Assembly (NCBI GenBank): GCA_003342815.1 | Contig: PTEX01000012.1 | Location: 4,883,209-4,947,208 of the forward strand | Length of the DNA: 64,000 nt | Reading direction: 5' to 3' | DNA from: Eudromia elegans | Lineage: Eukaryota; Chordata; Aves; Tinamiformes; Tinamidae | Part shown: piece after piece, positions 36,791-48,120 of the stretch | How the letters are laid out: each line of letters begins with the position of its first letter | How positions within the stretch are numbered: the first letter of the stretch is position 1 | The notes under the pieces: model-generated | Told to the model about the DNA's origin: nothing | What the model saw: the letters and a program-made list of their open reading frames with translations, nothing else | The model's database searches: none | Position numbers and translations under genes: made by a program

Positions 36791-37235
36791 CATCTTCTTC
36801 CTCACTTCCCCTTTGCCAGACCTTTAGCAATGGTTGGTGCTCATCCTCCTGTGTCCTGCAGATGGATCATCTAGCTTGAGCTGCAGCATCTAAAGCTGCT
36901 AAGTCAAAACCTGACTTTTTTCATGCCGTGTGTTTAGCTAGACCTGTTCTTTTTTTTCCTTCCTCATCCATTTTTAGATATGTCTCTGTGAGTTTCACAT
37001 GACCAAGTGAACATGTATCCCTTGTTTCGCCGTCGTCCCTTTCTGCTCACTGCCTTCTCTGTGCTGCCAGCAGTACTACTGGTTTTTGTGCCAGCCACTC
37101 CTTTAATCTGCTGCCATCTTCCATTTCATGTAACCCCACGTTATAGGTTGCTTATAAATATGTCTTCTTTCTGTTCACAGGGGCTAGTCATGCGTATCTA
37201 AACTGTCCTCATTCCTTCTCATTCCTCTTTTCTTG

Positions 37236-37365
37236 GGTTTGGTATCTCCTTCCTCTTTTGCTTGCTTATCTAACATCCCACTTGAAAGGCTACTGCCTCC
37301 CCCGCCATGTTTTTACAGCTCAGATGTCTTGTAGCTTCCTCATAACGCTCTGTTTTTTCCTGTGA
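37236..37365 (+). repeat. Diverged direct duplication, copy B
   Basis: Second copy of the segment at 36665-36790, with the same landmark words in the same order. The intervening DNA (36791-37235) is also pyrimidine-rich, so the duplicated unit may be longer than the part that still aligns by eye. Confidence 0.75.
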
Positions 37366-38994
37366 GATACCATTCTCTGGGATGGAGTTCTCCAGCAGTT
37401 CTTCCTGGGAGACCTGCTTGGTGGCCGGGTGCTCCCCACCTCGGATCTGCTGAGGACAGCGCGGCCTAACTCACGTTGCCCATGCCAGGTCTAACACAGC
37501 ACCCTGCTTTGCAGCTTCAGCTCCATGCCTTCCCCACGCTCCTGTTCTCTTCCCTCCCTCTCAGCATCCTCACCCTCTTTCCCTGTCCTGTGCAGCTGTC
37601 TTCTAGTGAAGGTGGTGTCCCCTGCCTTCTGACCTTCGCTGGCAGTGCCTGCTTCTGCTGCCAGCTTCATCCCTCTGCATCCACAGACACTTCATCCTGT
37701 GTTACACTGTTTGCAAGAAAACACTGCTGAAGCTGGCTGTTGAGTACTGTCTCCGCCTGATATTCTTCCGAAGCTCCGCACTGGGACATGAGTTATGGTT
37801 TTCTGCCACTGCTTTTCCCAGTTCCTCCAAATAATTTTTTATCTTCTTCGTATCTTCTGTAGACCGTGAGCACTTCAGGGTTAAATTGCTGTAAAAGGCC
37901 TGGCAAAAGGGAGTCGTAATCTAATTAATAATTACTTTGCAGAGGTAATAATTTCTTTGAAAGAGTGACACTGGCTTCGCATCATTGTTTCCAAACCATG
38001 TGGGTTGTGCATTACAGATGACTCTCTCCTCGTAAGCTTGCTTACTTATTATTTTTAGGGTTTCTGTGTTGGGAAAATGGGTTGCAAAAGAGACTGTGGG
38101 TATCATGACCTCATCATCCTTATTCAGAAGAAGAACAGCAAGATTACCATAATACATTACTTTTCAAAATTATAACCCTGAGAAGTAATAAGATTCAATT
38201 ACATTTTTTGGTGAAGTTCTATTTAAGAGAATATCTATCTCATGCTTCTAGTTTGTTCTTTGTCTTGATCGTTGGTCAGCAGTCCTCAGGGGGATATTTC
38301 ATCTCCCCAAACTTTGCGAGAAATAAATCCCTCTCTTCTCGTGGTCCATTTCAGCCTTTGCATGTGTGCCCTTCTGAAGTGTTAACCATTACCAGTTGAG
38401 TCAAAGAAACCCAAACTCCCTGACACATTCACAGACCTTTCTGCTGCTTGAACATGGCTACAGACTGCACGAGGAGGCTCGTGCTCAGCACGGGACCAGA
38501 CCAGTTACTCTGCACATGGGTATTGCACTCACTGGGGCAGCGTGGGGCAAGCAGTTGGCCAAATGTCTGTAAAATGCAGAACCTCTGCACAGTCCTACCC
38601 AAAGCCCATTGCTGCCACCGCTAATGATGGGGAAAGCAGGAGCAGATAAGCAGAGATAGGAGAAGGTAGCCAGCACCAAGAGGTGATTTTAACTGTTGTT
38701 GTGGTCTTGCATACAAGAAAGACAGAGGGTAATACTTTAAATTACAGTTTTACTCTGCAAAATACTCTTCTCAGAAAGATTTTTTTTTTTCAGATTCTGG
38801 TTTGCTCTATTTTCTTTGAAAATCTTTCTTTCAAACTTCCACCAGTCTAGAAGTCATGTTATGTCCTCTTGAGCTTATATCTTCATAGTGCATAGCATTC
38901 AGGTGGAGCACGGGTGATGTGATCAAGCCATCAGAGTGGGAATAGGTTCAGGTCCTCCTTTTTATGTTTTGTTTTGGAACAGGTAAGAGAAATA
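37366..38994. other. Non-coding flanking DNA
   Basis: The left part continues the C/T-rich character (to about 37700) and the right part is mixed. Short frames only, none recognised. Confidence 0.5.
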
Positions 38995-39034
38995 GTGTGT
39001 ATATAACCCATAATCATGGGTTATATATTTACAC
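38995..39034. repeat. Inverted repeat (hairpin-capable)
   Basis: Arms at 38995-39010 and 39017-39034 are near-perfect reverse complements around the 6-nt loop TAATCA. The inner part TATAACCCA/TGGGTTATA pairs exactly; the outer part has one mismatch and a two-base bulge. It lies about 1 kb upstream of the NAV3 first coding exon. It could be a cruciform or a chance AT-rich palindrome. Confidence 0.8.
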
Positions 39035-39725
39035 TGGAGCTGAATGGCATGGCATTTTTGCAGGTTTTTCCCCTTATATAACGCTTGTAGACTGATTGCC
39101 CCTCTCTAGGTGCTTGAAGTTGTCCTTTTGAGTAGGCATTTATTTTGCTCAGCGTTTTGTGGCGTGCGTTGTGACTCATTTTGGGACTTGCTCTGCCTCT
39201 CTGCCCAGTGTTTCCCAGTACAAGGAGCTGAGGTTGCCAACAAGAAAGCGTCCCTGAACAGCAAGCAGAAACAACGCATTGGACATGGACTTTTGTGGGG
39301 CTTTCGGTGTTTGTAGAGAGGGAAGTGTTAAAGTTGAATTGATGACGTTAGCACCACCACCAAGACAGAAAAAAAACCCTACCCTGACAAGCTGTATTGA
39401 CTAAACCTTCTAACAATGCTTGTGATTTTCCTATATCCTGCTCCGTGTTTTTGCCTGGCTTTGTCATAGCGCGGACGGACGTTACCCGCGCTGTGATTCA
39501 GAGTGTGCTCCTAGCCACGCTTTGCATGATTTTAACCTGATTTCATGGGACGAACGGGCAGCGAAGCACCGTGGCTCATGGTTGTCAGCAGTGAAAAATA
39601 GCCAGGAATCAGACAAACAGCTTCATTGCTGAGATTATTTCCGGGATAAAAACTCTTCCAACAGCTGTTTGCTTTGGCCACTGCTCAGGTCCTTTTTTTT
39701 CTGAAAAAAATAGAAAAAAAGAGTG
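39035..39725. other. Immediate 5' flank of the NAV3 first-exon region
   Basis: No gene is recognised. Composition is mixed and rises in GC toward 39470-39550. This interval should contain proximal regulatory DNA if transcription starts in the CpG island that follows, but I see no convincing TATA box near the island. Confidence 0.45.
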
Positions 39726-39749
39726 TTTTTTTTTTTTTTTTTTTTTCAG
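39726..39749 (+). promoter_or_regulatory. T21-CAG: acceptor-like polypyrimidine tract
   Basis: Twenty-one T residues are followed directly by CAG (39747-39749) and then ATGTGGGCTGG. The layout is that of a strong 3' splice acceptor. If used, it would make the NAV3 first coding exon an internal exon of 557 nt (39750-40306), joined to an upstream non-coding exon. It may equally be a homopolymer that happens to precede an AG. A branch-point consensus is not obvious in the A-rich sequence just before it. Confidence 0.35.
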
Positions 39750-39976
39750 ATGTGGGCTGGTTATTTATGTAGCCAGGAAGAGGGCTCTGCTTCCCGTGTT
39801 GCGCTCCGGGGCTGCTTTGACAGCGGAGCGTTCGCCCGCTCTCGCGCTCGCTCGCGCCGCGAGGGGGAAGGCGCGGGGTGGGTTCGGGGTCCCGGTGGTG
39901 GCGGCGGGCGGGCGTCCCGGCACGCCTGGCACGCCGCAGCGCTCACGCCACGCGGGAGGCGTGACACGGCGCCGTG

Positions 39977-40015
39977 ATGGGGCGGCCACGCAGCCCCGGC
40001 GCAGCGCGGCGCTGA
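39977..40015 (+). other. Upstream ORF in the NAV3 5' leader
   Basis: ATG at 39977 opens a 12-codon frame (MGRPRSPGAARR) closed by TGA at 40013-40015. It is in the same frame as NAV3, so its stop also proves that the NAV3 frame is closed upstream of 40076. The spacing from stop to the main ATG is 60 nt, which would permit reinitiation. The context has a G at -3 and G at +4 (GTGATGG style), so initiation is plausible. It matters only if transcription starts upstream of 39977. Confidence 0.5.
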
Positions 40016-40075
40016 GGGCTGAAGCGCTCGCGGCCGACTCGCTGCAGGCGGCTCCCGGCGTGGCGCGGAGCAGCC

Positions 40076-40306
40076 ATGCCCGTGCTCGGGGTGGCCTCCA
40101 AGCTCCCGCAGCCGGCCGTGGGCTCCAAGCCCGTGCACAGCGCCCTGCCCATGCCCGTGGCGGCCCTCGGCGCGCCGGCCAAGGCCCTGGAGCTCGCGGG
40201 CGCCCAGAGCTCCGTGCTGTCCTGCCAGCTGGCGCTGAAGCCCACGTGCGAGTGCAGCGAGCGGAGAGCCCTGCCGGGGAAGACCCGGGACGCGGAGGAC
40301 AGCAAG
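40076..40306 (+). CDS. NAV3: Neuron navigator 3, first coding exon (partial gene)
   Basis: NAV3 is a large neuronal protein of the UNC-53/navigator family. It tracks microtubule plus ends and has an N-terminal calponin-homology (CH) domain, SxIP-rich and coiled-coil middle, and C-terminal AAA ATPase domain. This exon encodes residues 1-77, the segment before the CH domain. The match to NAV3 as I remember it is clear at residues 1-9 (MPVLGVASK), 12-21 (QPAVGSKPVH), 46-55 (SVLSCQLALK) and the end EDSK (74-77). NAV2 starts differently, so the paralogue choice is firm. The start has G at -3, and an in-frame TGA at 40013 with no ATG between. AAG at 40304-40306 abuts a consensus donor, leaving phase 0; the next exon should begin IYTDWANHYL, which is not found in the window. 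Residues 26-44 are Ala/Pro/Leu-rich, diverged and a few residues shorter than my memory of human NAV3. Confidence 0.95.
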
Positions 40307-40312
40307 GTGAGT
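40307..40312 (+). promoter_or_regulatory. NAV3: NAV3 exon 1 splice donor
   Basis: AAG followed by GTGAGT is the full mammalian/avian U2-type 5' splice consensus. Reading through it would give nine unrelated residues and a stop at about 40334, which supports its use as the exon end. Confidence 0.93.
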
Positions 40313-43300
40313 ATATATCCATATATATGCACATAAAGATCTGCTAGGAAGTGGCTGAGTGGGGTGTAGCTGGGTGGATAATAGTTTGCTTTTTTCTGTC
40401 CCCCCATGAGCTGGCTTTGCTCAGCATGTCTATGTGAACCGCCGCGCGGGGTCTGGACGTTCGCGTCGGGCTGCCGGCGGCACGGGGCTCATGGGTGCGT
40501 TGTGATGAGGGTCACCAGACCCACACGTAGGAAAAAGAGAAGCTTTCCAGCTCCCGAGAGGCTGAGCAATGACATGACAGCACTTAAAGAAAAACAATCA
40601 TCTTGGCTGCTTCATGAGATATTATGGAGTTTAAAAAGAGCTCTCACGCCCACACCTATTCCCACGGGGAGGTTCTTTTGAGATAAAAACAACTAATTAA
40701 TTTTTCTTTTCACTTTTCCAATGTTCTGGCTACACTTGCTGCTCAACTGCTGAACCAGAAAAGCAACTTCTCAATGAAAAGCACCGGTGTTTTTATTTTC
40801 TCTTTGGCAAAGTTACTTCTTCCTGCTGCCCGCCCCCAGCTGCAGTTCAGTGTGATTATTTTATTTTGAGCTTGTCTGAAGCAGGATGCCGTCATTTTTT
40901 TAGGCTGCTTTGGGGTTTGTTTTTTTTTCTCCTTCTGTTGCGGGGTCCTTTTGAGCCTTACCACCTAACTGAGACACTCCAGGCTGGGTTTCTGCCCATC
41001 TCCGTGCTGCAGTCGAACACCCTTCCCGTGCTTGGAGCGTGAGTATTCCTGTCAGTGTTTCCCTAGCTCGTGCAGGGCATTGCGGCCGCGTGTGGGGTTT
41101 AACCGCTTCAGCAGGCAGTGCTGCGTGAGGCTGCTTTCCTTTGCTCTGCTCGGGCTTTTGGCTTGTGGAAGTGATTACCATGCTGAGGTTAAACATAGGT
41201 TTGTCGTTGCTTCGTGCTCGGTTTAAGTGTTTCACTTGAGTGTCATTGGAGTTGTTACAGTGGCAAGATGCACATAATATATGTACTTGGTTTTCTTTTG
41301 TCTTTAGTCACTGGGTTAGTTCAGTATCAGTGAGGAAAGCTGGTTTTGTGGTTGAAGGAGAGGGTTGGGATCCTGAACATTTGGTTTCCTTTTTAAACCC
41401 TGCCACATATTTCCCATGGGATTTTGTTCGTGCCACTTAATTTTTCTGTTGGAGTTTTCTGTATCACCTCTGCCTGTCTTGCAGCAGATGATGCAGTGGT
41501 GCTCTCGGTGAGGCTATGCAGAAGCACCAAGGCTGAGCAGGCTGTTCATCTCTTGCTTGCCACGAGTGGTGAAAAGCCCTTTTCTATGGCATGAGTGCAA
41601 TTAAATACAATAATAAAACTTCTCATCACAAAGCAAAAAAAGTACACTGGATGCATGCAACCATAGTAGATTCCTGCTTGCTTACTTTTTAAAGATAGAA
41701 AATATTCTTTATATTGTACTTTGGTGGATGTTGCATGTGGAGTATTTCAGTTATTTCAGTTTCATAAAAAGAGGATTTGGGCTGCAGTCCCCACTCAGAG
41801 ATAGGCAGAGCATCTTGCTTCAGCAGCTGAACCATTCAGGAACTGTTAGTGCTTGGTATGAAACCTGGTGGGATCAGTTCATCTCCTAAGGTGTGTATCC
41901 TTCCGCTTCAGCACTCCTGAAGTCATGGTGAATAACAGAACAGGTGACCACATCCACTTCTGAACTGATCCAGTGTGGCAATTTCATCCTTCATGGTTCT
42001 GGCAGCACTTTTAATCTTAGGGATTGCTTTTAAAGAAAAAAAAAGTAGTCATTCGCTATTCTGTTCCCAGTGGAAGCAGCTGAGCTCTTTTACAGGTGAT
42101 TTTTTAGCATTAAGGCCAGTTTGTGCATGTGATGCTCTGAAAACTTCGCCTGGCAATCTGAATAAATAAATCCTAGTGGATTAGCAGAAGTCCTTAGCAG
42201 CAAAAAAATTAACAGTTTCTGCAAGTTCACTGTAGTGCCCATCACAAATCTCACATTCCCAGGGAAGCTTAATGGCAGTTCTTTGCCCAGGTTTCTTCCA
42301 GCCACATTCTTCTGCGGAATGTTCTGCCAGTCACCTTTTAAGAAAATTCCATGAAATCCTTTTGCTAGAGTAGTTTGGGTTATAAAGCAGATGGATATGA
42401 TTAAAAAGAAAAATCTTTTATAAAAAAAGTTTTTTATTGCCAACAAACTTCAAAATATCCACCTAAAATTACCGAATTAAGCTTTCCTTCCTCCCTAGTG
42501 GAGATGCATCCCTCTCTGTTTGCCAGCATCTGGTAGCCTCAGTAATGTGTATTAATTATATAAGGTGTAGTCCTAAGCACTTTTTTTTTTCAGGGAGTTA
42601 TTAGAGTTAATGTCCCTTCAGATTTGCTGACCAGGTGCAAGTTCAGCATGACACATCACACTGTCCCAGAGCATGACCACTTGTGAATGCTGCCTTCAGT
42701 GGGGCTTCAATGGATCTTTTTTTTTGGTTAGCAAAAGTATTAGTCAAATATGATGAATATTGATATTCCTACATGGCCTGGTGGTATATGATGATGTAAG
42801 TCAGGATTGTTATCGTTATAGCAGCAACCAGATAAATGTCCTTGAATCAAAACATAATGAATACCTAGCCAGAGTTTGCAAGTGAGAGTGAAGTCCGCCT
42901 CTATGGTACAGTGCTTGCATGCTTATGCTGTAAGACTGTGTATAAGGCAGCTCTGATTTTTGAGGGGAAAATGATTAATTTATATCTGCAAAACACAGTG
43001 GAGCAGAAGAGCTGTTCGTCTGGTTAATGTTTGCCCCTGGCTGCTGGATTACAGGCTTTAAGTTTTGCTTTCTTTGGTATTTTACATATGTTGCACTGTG
43101 TGTCACCAGCTTTCCCGTCCTGTCTGGAAGGTCCCGAGAGTGACACACGCCACCTCTGTGACACATCCTGTAGCTATCCATACGTGTGGGGGAGTCCGAG
43201 ATAAACTGGGATTAGCCGAGTCGATGCAGGAGGTCATTGCCACCCAGCTGTTTCCTCCGTGGCCTCCGGTCTCCCCACACCTGATTGTTGGAGGCTTTTG

Positions 43301-44858
43301 ACACCAGTGTTGGCTCTCGCATGCGACCGCATGGCCAGGAATACAGCTGCAGAAATCAGGGCTCTTTTCCCTAGGTGCTTCCCCGCCTCTCACATGATTT
43401 TCTGCACTTACACATGCAGTCTTAAGATACACGGTGCTTTTCTTTTAATAAAAATGGTGGTAGAGAAAGTTTGTGAGGTATTTATATTCAGTTTTTCCTC
43501 TTCCTCATTGCATAGAAGATAGTTAAACCTGGGAAAGAAAATAATAAATATGTAGTTTAGTCATAAAGTTTTTAGTGATTTAAATTGTTCTCTCTGTGAT
43601 TTATTCAGATAAACTTTGTTCACAAATTCTGATCTGTTGGTTGAGTATTCTCCTAATCTGTGCTTTGGTACCTAGTTCACATACAGATCCATCTGCTTTC
43701 TTGCTCGACCCGCAGATATTTAAACTGACTGCACAAACACTTATGATGTGAATAGTCATGCAAAGTATTTGAACGCAAGCCTTCAGAGCACATTCTTCTT
43801 CCCTGAGTATCATATAGACAAAAGTTTATTCCTATATATGTACACAGGAAAGGAATCCAGCTGCTGGATTCGGGAGGTGAAATGCTTGCTCTCCTTGGAG
43901 CAGATGGACTTTTGCCATGGAGTGGGGCCACAGCTTGGTTCTATCCAAGCCCGTGCCTGAAAATGTCGCTGTCTTTTGTGGCATTTACCTAACTGTGGGT
44001 ATAGGTTAATTTATACTCCAGTGCTACTGATTTTGTGTGACTTGCTACATTAATGAGACCAAAACAATCTCTTTCGTACTGGACCAAAGAAATCTATTGA
44101 GTGATACTCTAAAAGAGCTGGTTAAGCAGTGGATTAAACCTGAAGGAATGTAGGAACACTTCATTTGCCAGAACAGTTTTGGGCCCCGAGGCGATAGATC
44201 CCTGCCCTGTAGTGACCCGGCTGCTGCCGCTGCTCCTTGCGGGCCCCCTTGCCCTCTCCCAGGGCTGTCCTGCCGTCACCAAACTCATCTTCAGCATCAC
44301 GTGTGCTTGCCAACAGTGCTGCCTGAGCTGCATCTGATATATTAATTTTAGCCTCTCGGGTAGCTGCCTCCAGTGATAAGATTTTAGCCTTCTTTCCTGA
44401 GTTAATTCATTCCTGTACTCTCATACTATCTTTTTTTTTTTTTGTCTTTTTTCAGTTTCTCTTTGTCCACGCTATCTGTCTCCTGCTGTCTGCTTTATCT
44501 GCCTCTTCCTTCCTGTTGGCAGACATCTTTACAGGCTTCTGCCTATGACTAATTTTCCTCTGTATCCACTAATCAGGTCTTTCTGTCATGACTGAAACAT
44601 TTTTTCATATCATTATTCCTTGCTGGGAAGTGTTAGTCAGGCCCTGTGAGCTGATCCAGTCTATGTATGTAAACCCAGCACTTTTCTAAGTGCTGCAGTT
44701 TTTAGGGTTTGTGTTAAAATGCTTTTAGGGTGCAAGTATTGGCCTTCAGAGGGGGCCCGGGACGCAGTTTGTGATTTCTCTGGAAGGGTCCCGCCGCACC
44801 AAGTCCATCCTGAAGCAGTGCACTTTGAGAAGGAAGGATCTCAGGGGGCTCTGAAGAC
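40313..44858. other. NAV3: NAV3 intron 1, proximal part
   Basis: Intronic sequence by position. It has ordinary composition with short frames of no recognisable family; the A-rich and T-rich runs near 40920, 42035, 42580 and 44430 are simple low-complexity tracts. I looked for the CH-domain exon (IYTDWANHYLAKSGH) in the translated frames and did not see it. Confidence 0.7.
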
Positions 44859-45734
44859 TTGGGATGTGCTGCCAGGCCTTGTGGCAGGCAGACGTGCGGC
44901 GGGCGAGGCGAGCCCGCCTCGGGAAGAGGCCCTCGTGGCTTTGTTCCCCTGGTGAGCACTAGGGCTGGCGCATGGCCAGGAGGCAAGAAGGGAGCAGAGC
45001 AGAGGTGCTCTAGCCAGGGGAACGTGGGAGCGAGGACGGGGTCTGCAACGCCTAGTTGGACCGGGACGCTGAAGTGGTCCAAGGGCAATTTCATGTGCCC
45101 CATAGCAACGCTGAATGGTGGCGGTGACGCGGGCAGGTGGCCGCCGTGCAGGTGGCTCCTGAGGCGCGCTTCGCTTCGCTTCGTTCTGCTGCGTTCTCGG
45201 CCTGCTCTGCGTGGCCTGCTCTGCATCCCCCGTCTGCTAACCCTTCCACAGCACCCACTCGTGTCCTGGCATGTCCCTTTCCCACTGTTCCCCAAGTCCC
45301 TCCAGAGCAGAGGATCCGCCGTGATCCCACATCCCTTTGACCTTTCAGTTCCTTGGCTGACTCTTTGCCCGCTCCCTCAGGACCAGGCTTTACTGAGTTT
45401 CTTGGCATACGGATTCTGGGCAGCCTCAACGGGTTTATTTGCCCGTTTTGTCCTTTCCCCCGGTGCTCGCAGAGCAGAGGTGTCTGCCTCGTGGGCTGGC
45501 AGTGCCCCTTGTGCCACGTTTTCCTTCGAGCAAAAAGGGGAGCAGGAGCAGCCAGAGACCTCCCCTCTTCCCCCCGTAGTGTCGGCTCGTGATGGGAAGC
45601 CAACAGCGGTTCAGGAGTGCAGAAGGAGCTGCCAGAAAGTGCAGCCAGCGCAGGGACACCTGGGACTCTGTGTGTTTAAAGCGAGGCGGGAGCTTGGATT
45701 CTCTGCAGTTCCAGCCTCTTGCCTTGTGCTCTGA
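44859..45734. other. GC-rich intronic patch with the window's longest open frame
   Basis: A plus frame of 291 codons spans the entire interval, overlapped by minus frames of 193 and 170 codons. The GC-rich composition, the low-complexity local duplications (GCTTC units near 45170-45184; GGCCTGCTCTGC words near 45199-45222), the abundance of Arg/Pro/Ser/Gly/Leu and lack of recognisable domains all favour a chance frame. The last third reads through sequence that is ordinary in composition. I recognise no family, so I do not call a gene. Confidence 0.4.
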
Positions 45735-46979
45735 ACTCTTCCTTTATCAAACAGATAACGGCACCTTCAATACACTATATGTATCCCACACCATCTGTCT
45801 GGGCTGTATTACAACTGAGTTACGAGCCTTGTGCTGTGTGAGCTTGGAAACAAGTTACATATTGCTGTTAATTATTTTTCATAATCACCTGTATCCACCA
45901 CATTTTTATACAGTCGAGATAAATGTGCAGTGGGACAGCTAGGCAAAAGTATAAAACTTTTATACTTACCAGCGAAGGGTATTGGGTAGGGTTTGAAAGA
46001 CACTTTTTAATGTCTAATTTGCAATTGTGATTATCCATAGGAGGGCATTTAGCAACCTGAGCTTAAGGCCCCCATCTAGCCTTTCACTGCTTTTGTTTTA
46101 GTCTGCTCATAGAATGGGAGCTCAGAACTCGGTGTGTTTCGTGTTAGCTTATGTGTTAAAGGTTGATGTGAGGCTTCAGCAGAAAATGTGCGCTCCTGCT
46201 CTTTCTATTGCATCTGTCACTAGGGAAGCTGCATGGGGATTTTCTGATCAGTCCTTTTTTTTTTCATTAGAAATGCTGCTTGCTTGAAAAGGGGGGGAGC
46301 ACTGGAGTGTGGATGAGGAGATCCTTGAATGTGCGAGAAGCAGCTGAGCCCCAGAAGCTGAAGCAACCCAGCAGCATCCGCTTGGTGCAACCAGAGCTAA
46401 TAAATGTGGCCTCACAGGGTAATCTGTTCTCCGTGACCATAAATGGAGATCAGTGGTCTCCATCTCCAGATAAAAATAATGGGCTTGTGTTACACCCTGG
46501 GAGGCTTTAGTTGGGCTTTAGTCAAACGTCCCAGCAGCGCTAGTAGCTAGAGAGGGATGTTTGCGTGCAGAAGGTGTGCAGCCTCCGTCCCTCGGGGGCT
46601 TTTGGAAGAAGCACACGGACCCCCATGCTCCTTAACAAACACTCCTAGTGCTGCTGCTTGTGCAGGGGACCAGGTGGCCATCTCGGGGCTCTCCAGGTGC
46701 TTGGTCACTGCCCGAGCCGAGGTGTCAGTGGGTGGCTGCTCTGGGCACCAAGCTGCCATAGCCTGCAGGCCCTGCACGTGCGTCTGTCTGGAGAGGGCTT
46801 AGGCGCCTGCAAATGAAAATGATCGTGTGATACGGGTATTTCCTGGGGCATTTCACCCAAGTGCTGCAGCTTCACTTGTTTTTTCCACAAGCACAGGAAG
46901 GGTGTCAGTGGAAACAAGCCCTGGGAAGCTGCTTTGCCCGGGGCTCTGAGAGCCTTTAAAAGTCCCGCAGAGACTTTCC
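45735..46979. other. NAV3: NAV3 intron 1 sequence
   Basis: No recognisable gene, exon or repeat. Short frames only. Confidence 0.6.
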
Positions 46980-48120
46980 GAGCCTGCCCCTAGGAGACAG
47001 GAGCAGCCCGAAGCCGCCGGCGGAGCCAGGGCTGCCGCAAGGGTTGTCTAAGTTGTGCTCAGCTCATACACGCTCCTTCTACTCTGCTCTGGGTTTCAGC
47101 CAGACCTTCGCCCTGGAAACATGGACCAGGCTGATGCCTTCTAGTGACAGGTAGCGTGCGTAAGCAGAGCAAGAGTTCATCCCGGCCTGACGGGACATAT
47201 GACTGCGTTAGACAGAGTGTGGGAGAAGAGGGAAGATACTATCCCCGCGGTGCGGAGCGAGAGAGGAGATTGAGGGGAAAGTGGATGAGTTTCCCACACT
47301 CAGACTGGGGGCTTTATGGCAGCACTAGGAATTCTAAGTCACATGTATCTTGAGTCCCAGTCGCCCCATCTTAACCACAGCCCTGTCCTTAGTCTTTTTG
47401 AAGGCACCAGCGAAACAGCCCGATGTGATGGGGGGTGAGTTTCCCGGCATGCTTCACTTGCAGGTTGCGGCTCTGCCAGTGCCATCAGCCGGGCCCGGCT
47501 CCGGGCGAGCGTCGCATCGGACATTTCACCCCGGCAGCCCCCGGACCCCCCTTGGTTTTGATGGCCTCGATCTACGCGCACTTGGACAGCTCTGACACAG
47601 CTTGTCAGAGATGCAGAGTGTGCTGTGGTCACTCGCAGAGTTACACAAGCCCCTCAGAAGTCCCGGGAGCGTTGCTGTTGAGAGGCTTTCCGCTTATTAA
47701 ATACAACGTGCACAGAGCAAATAGCTACAGAATAAAAACAGACCCCTTCCAGGGAGCGCTGCTGTGTTTTGGAGTCGATTTCTTCCTTTGAATGCACTGC
47801 CTAGCTTCTTTCTGGCAGAAATTCTCGCCCTAAGGAGGAAAGAAGAGCAGCAGTCGCAAGCGAGACTCGCCGGGGTTTGAAAGCAGGTGTTAATGGTGGT
47901 CGGGGCGCGCGGCTCCGCTCTGCTCGCCCGCGGCGCTCCCGAGGTGCCTGGTTTTCCTTAGGCCGGCGCGGCGCAGGCCGAGCAGTCCCTTGCGAGCAGC
48001 GCTGTGCTTCGCCTTGACCCGGTGCACAGGATGTGGTCTTGGAGGAAGCCCACGCGCTAACAAAAGCCTTTTGACAGCTCCGGTGGCTGGGGATTACGCT
48101 GGGCGAGGCGGGAGCCTCTA
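46980..48120. promoter_or_regulatory. GC-rich intronic region with two CpG clusters
   Basis: CpG clusters are visible at about 47460-47560 and 47890-48060 (GGGGCGCGCGGC near 47901, GGCCGGCGCGGCGCAGGCC near 47962). Overlapping frames of 118-121 codons on opposite strands are GC-driven. This could be a weak intronic CpG island or enhancer. No firm TSS or splice signal is identified. Confidence 0.3.

Larger units (their letters stand above)
39776..40310 (+). promoter_or_regulatory. CpG island of the NAV3 first exon
   Basis: The segment is densely CpG-rich in contrast with the AT-rich flanks. GC boxes (GGGCGG) are readable at 39906-39911 and 39980-39985. No TATA box is positioned sensibly, which fits a dispersed CpG-island promoter. 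The island overlaps the 5' UTR and the entire first coding exon of NAV3 and ends at the donor site. Promoter activity is inferred from composition and position; the exact transcription start cannot be read from the sequence. Confidence 0.7.

Noticed and set aside
39765..40334. 189-codon minus frame and 183-codon plus frame over the NAV3 island
   Set aside because: They are shadows of the GC-rich NAV3 exon and 5' leader; the NAV3 frame accounts for the conserved residues.
40307..40336. Continuation of the NAV3 reading frame past 40306
   Set aside because: A full consensus donor lies exactly at 40307, the extension has only nine residues, and they do not resemble NAV3.
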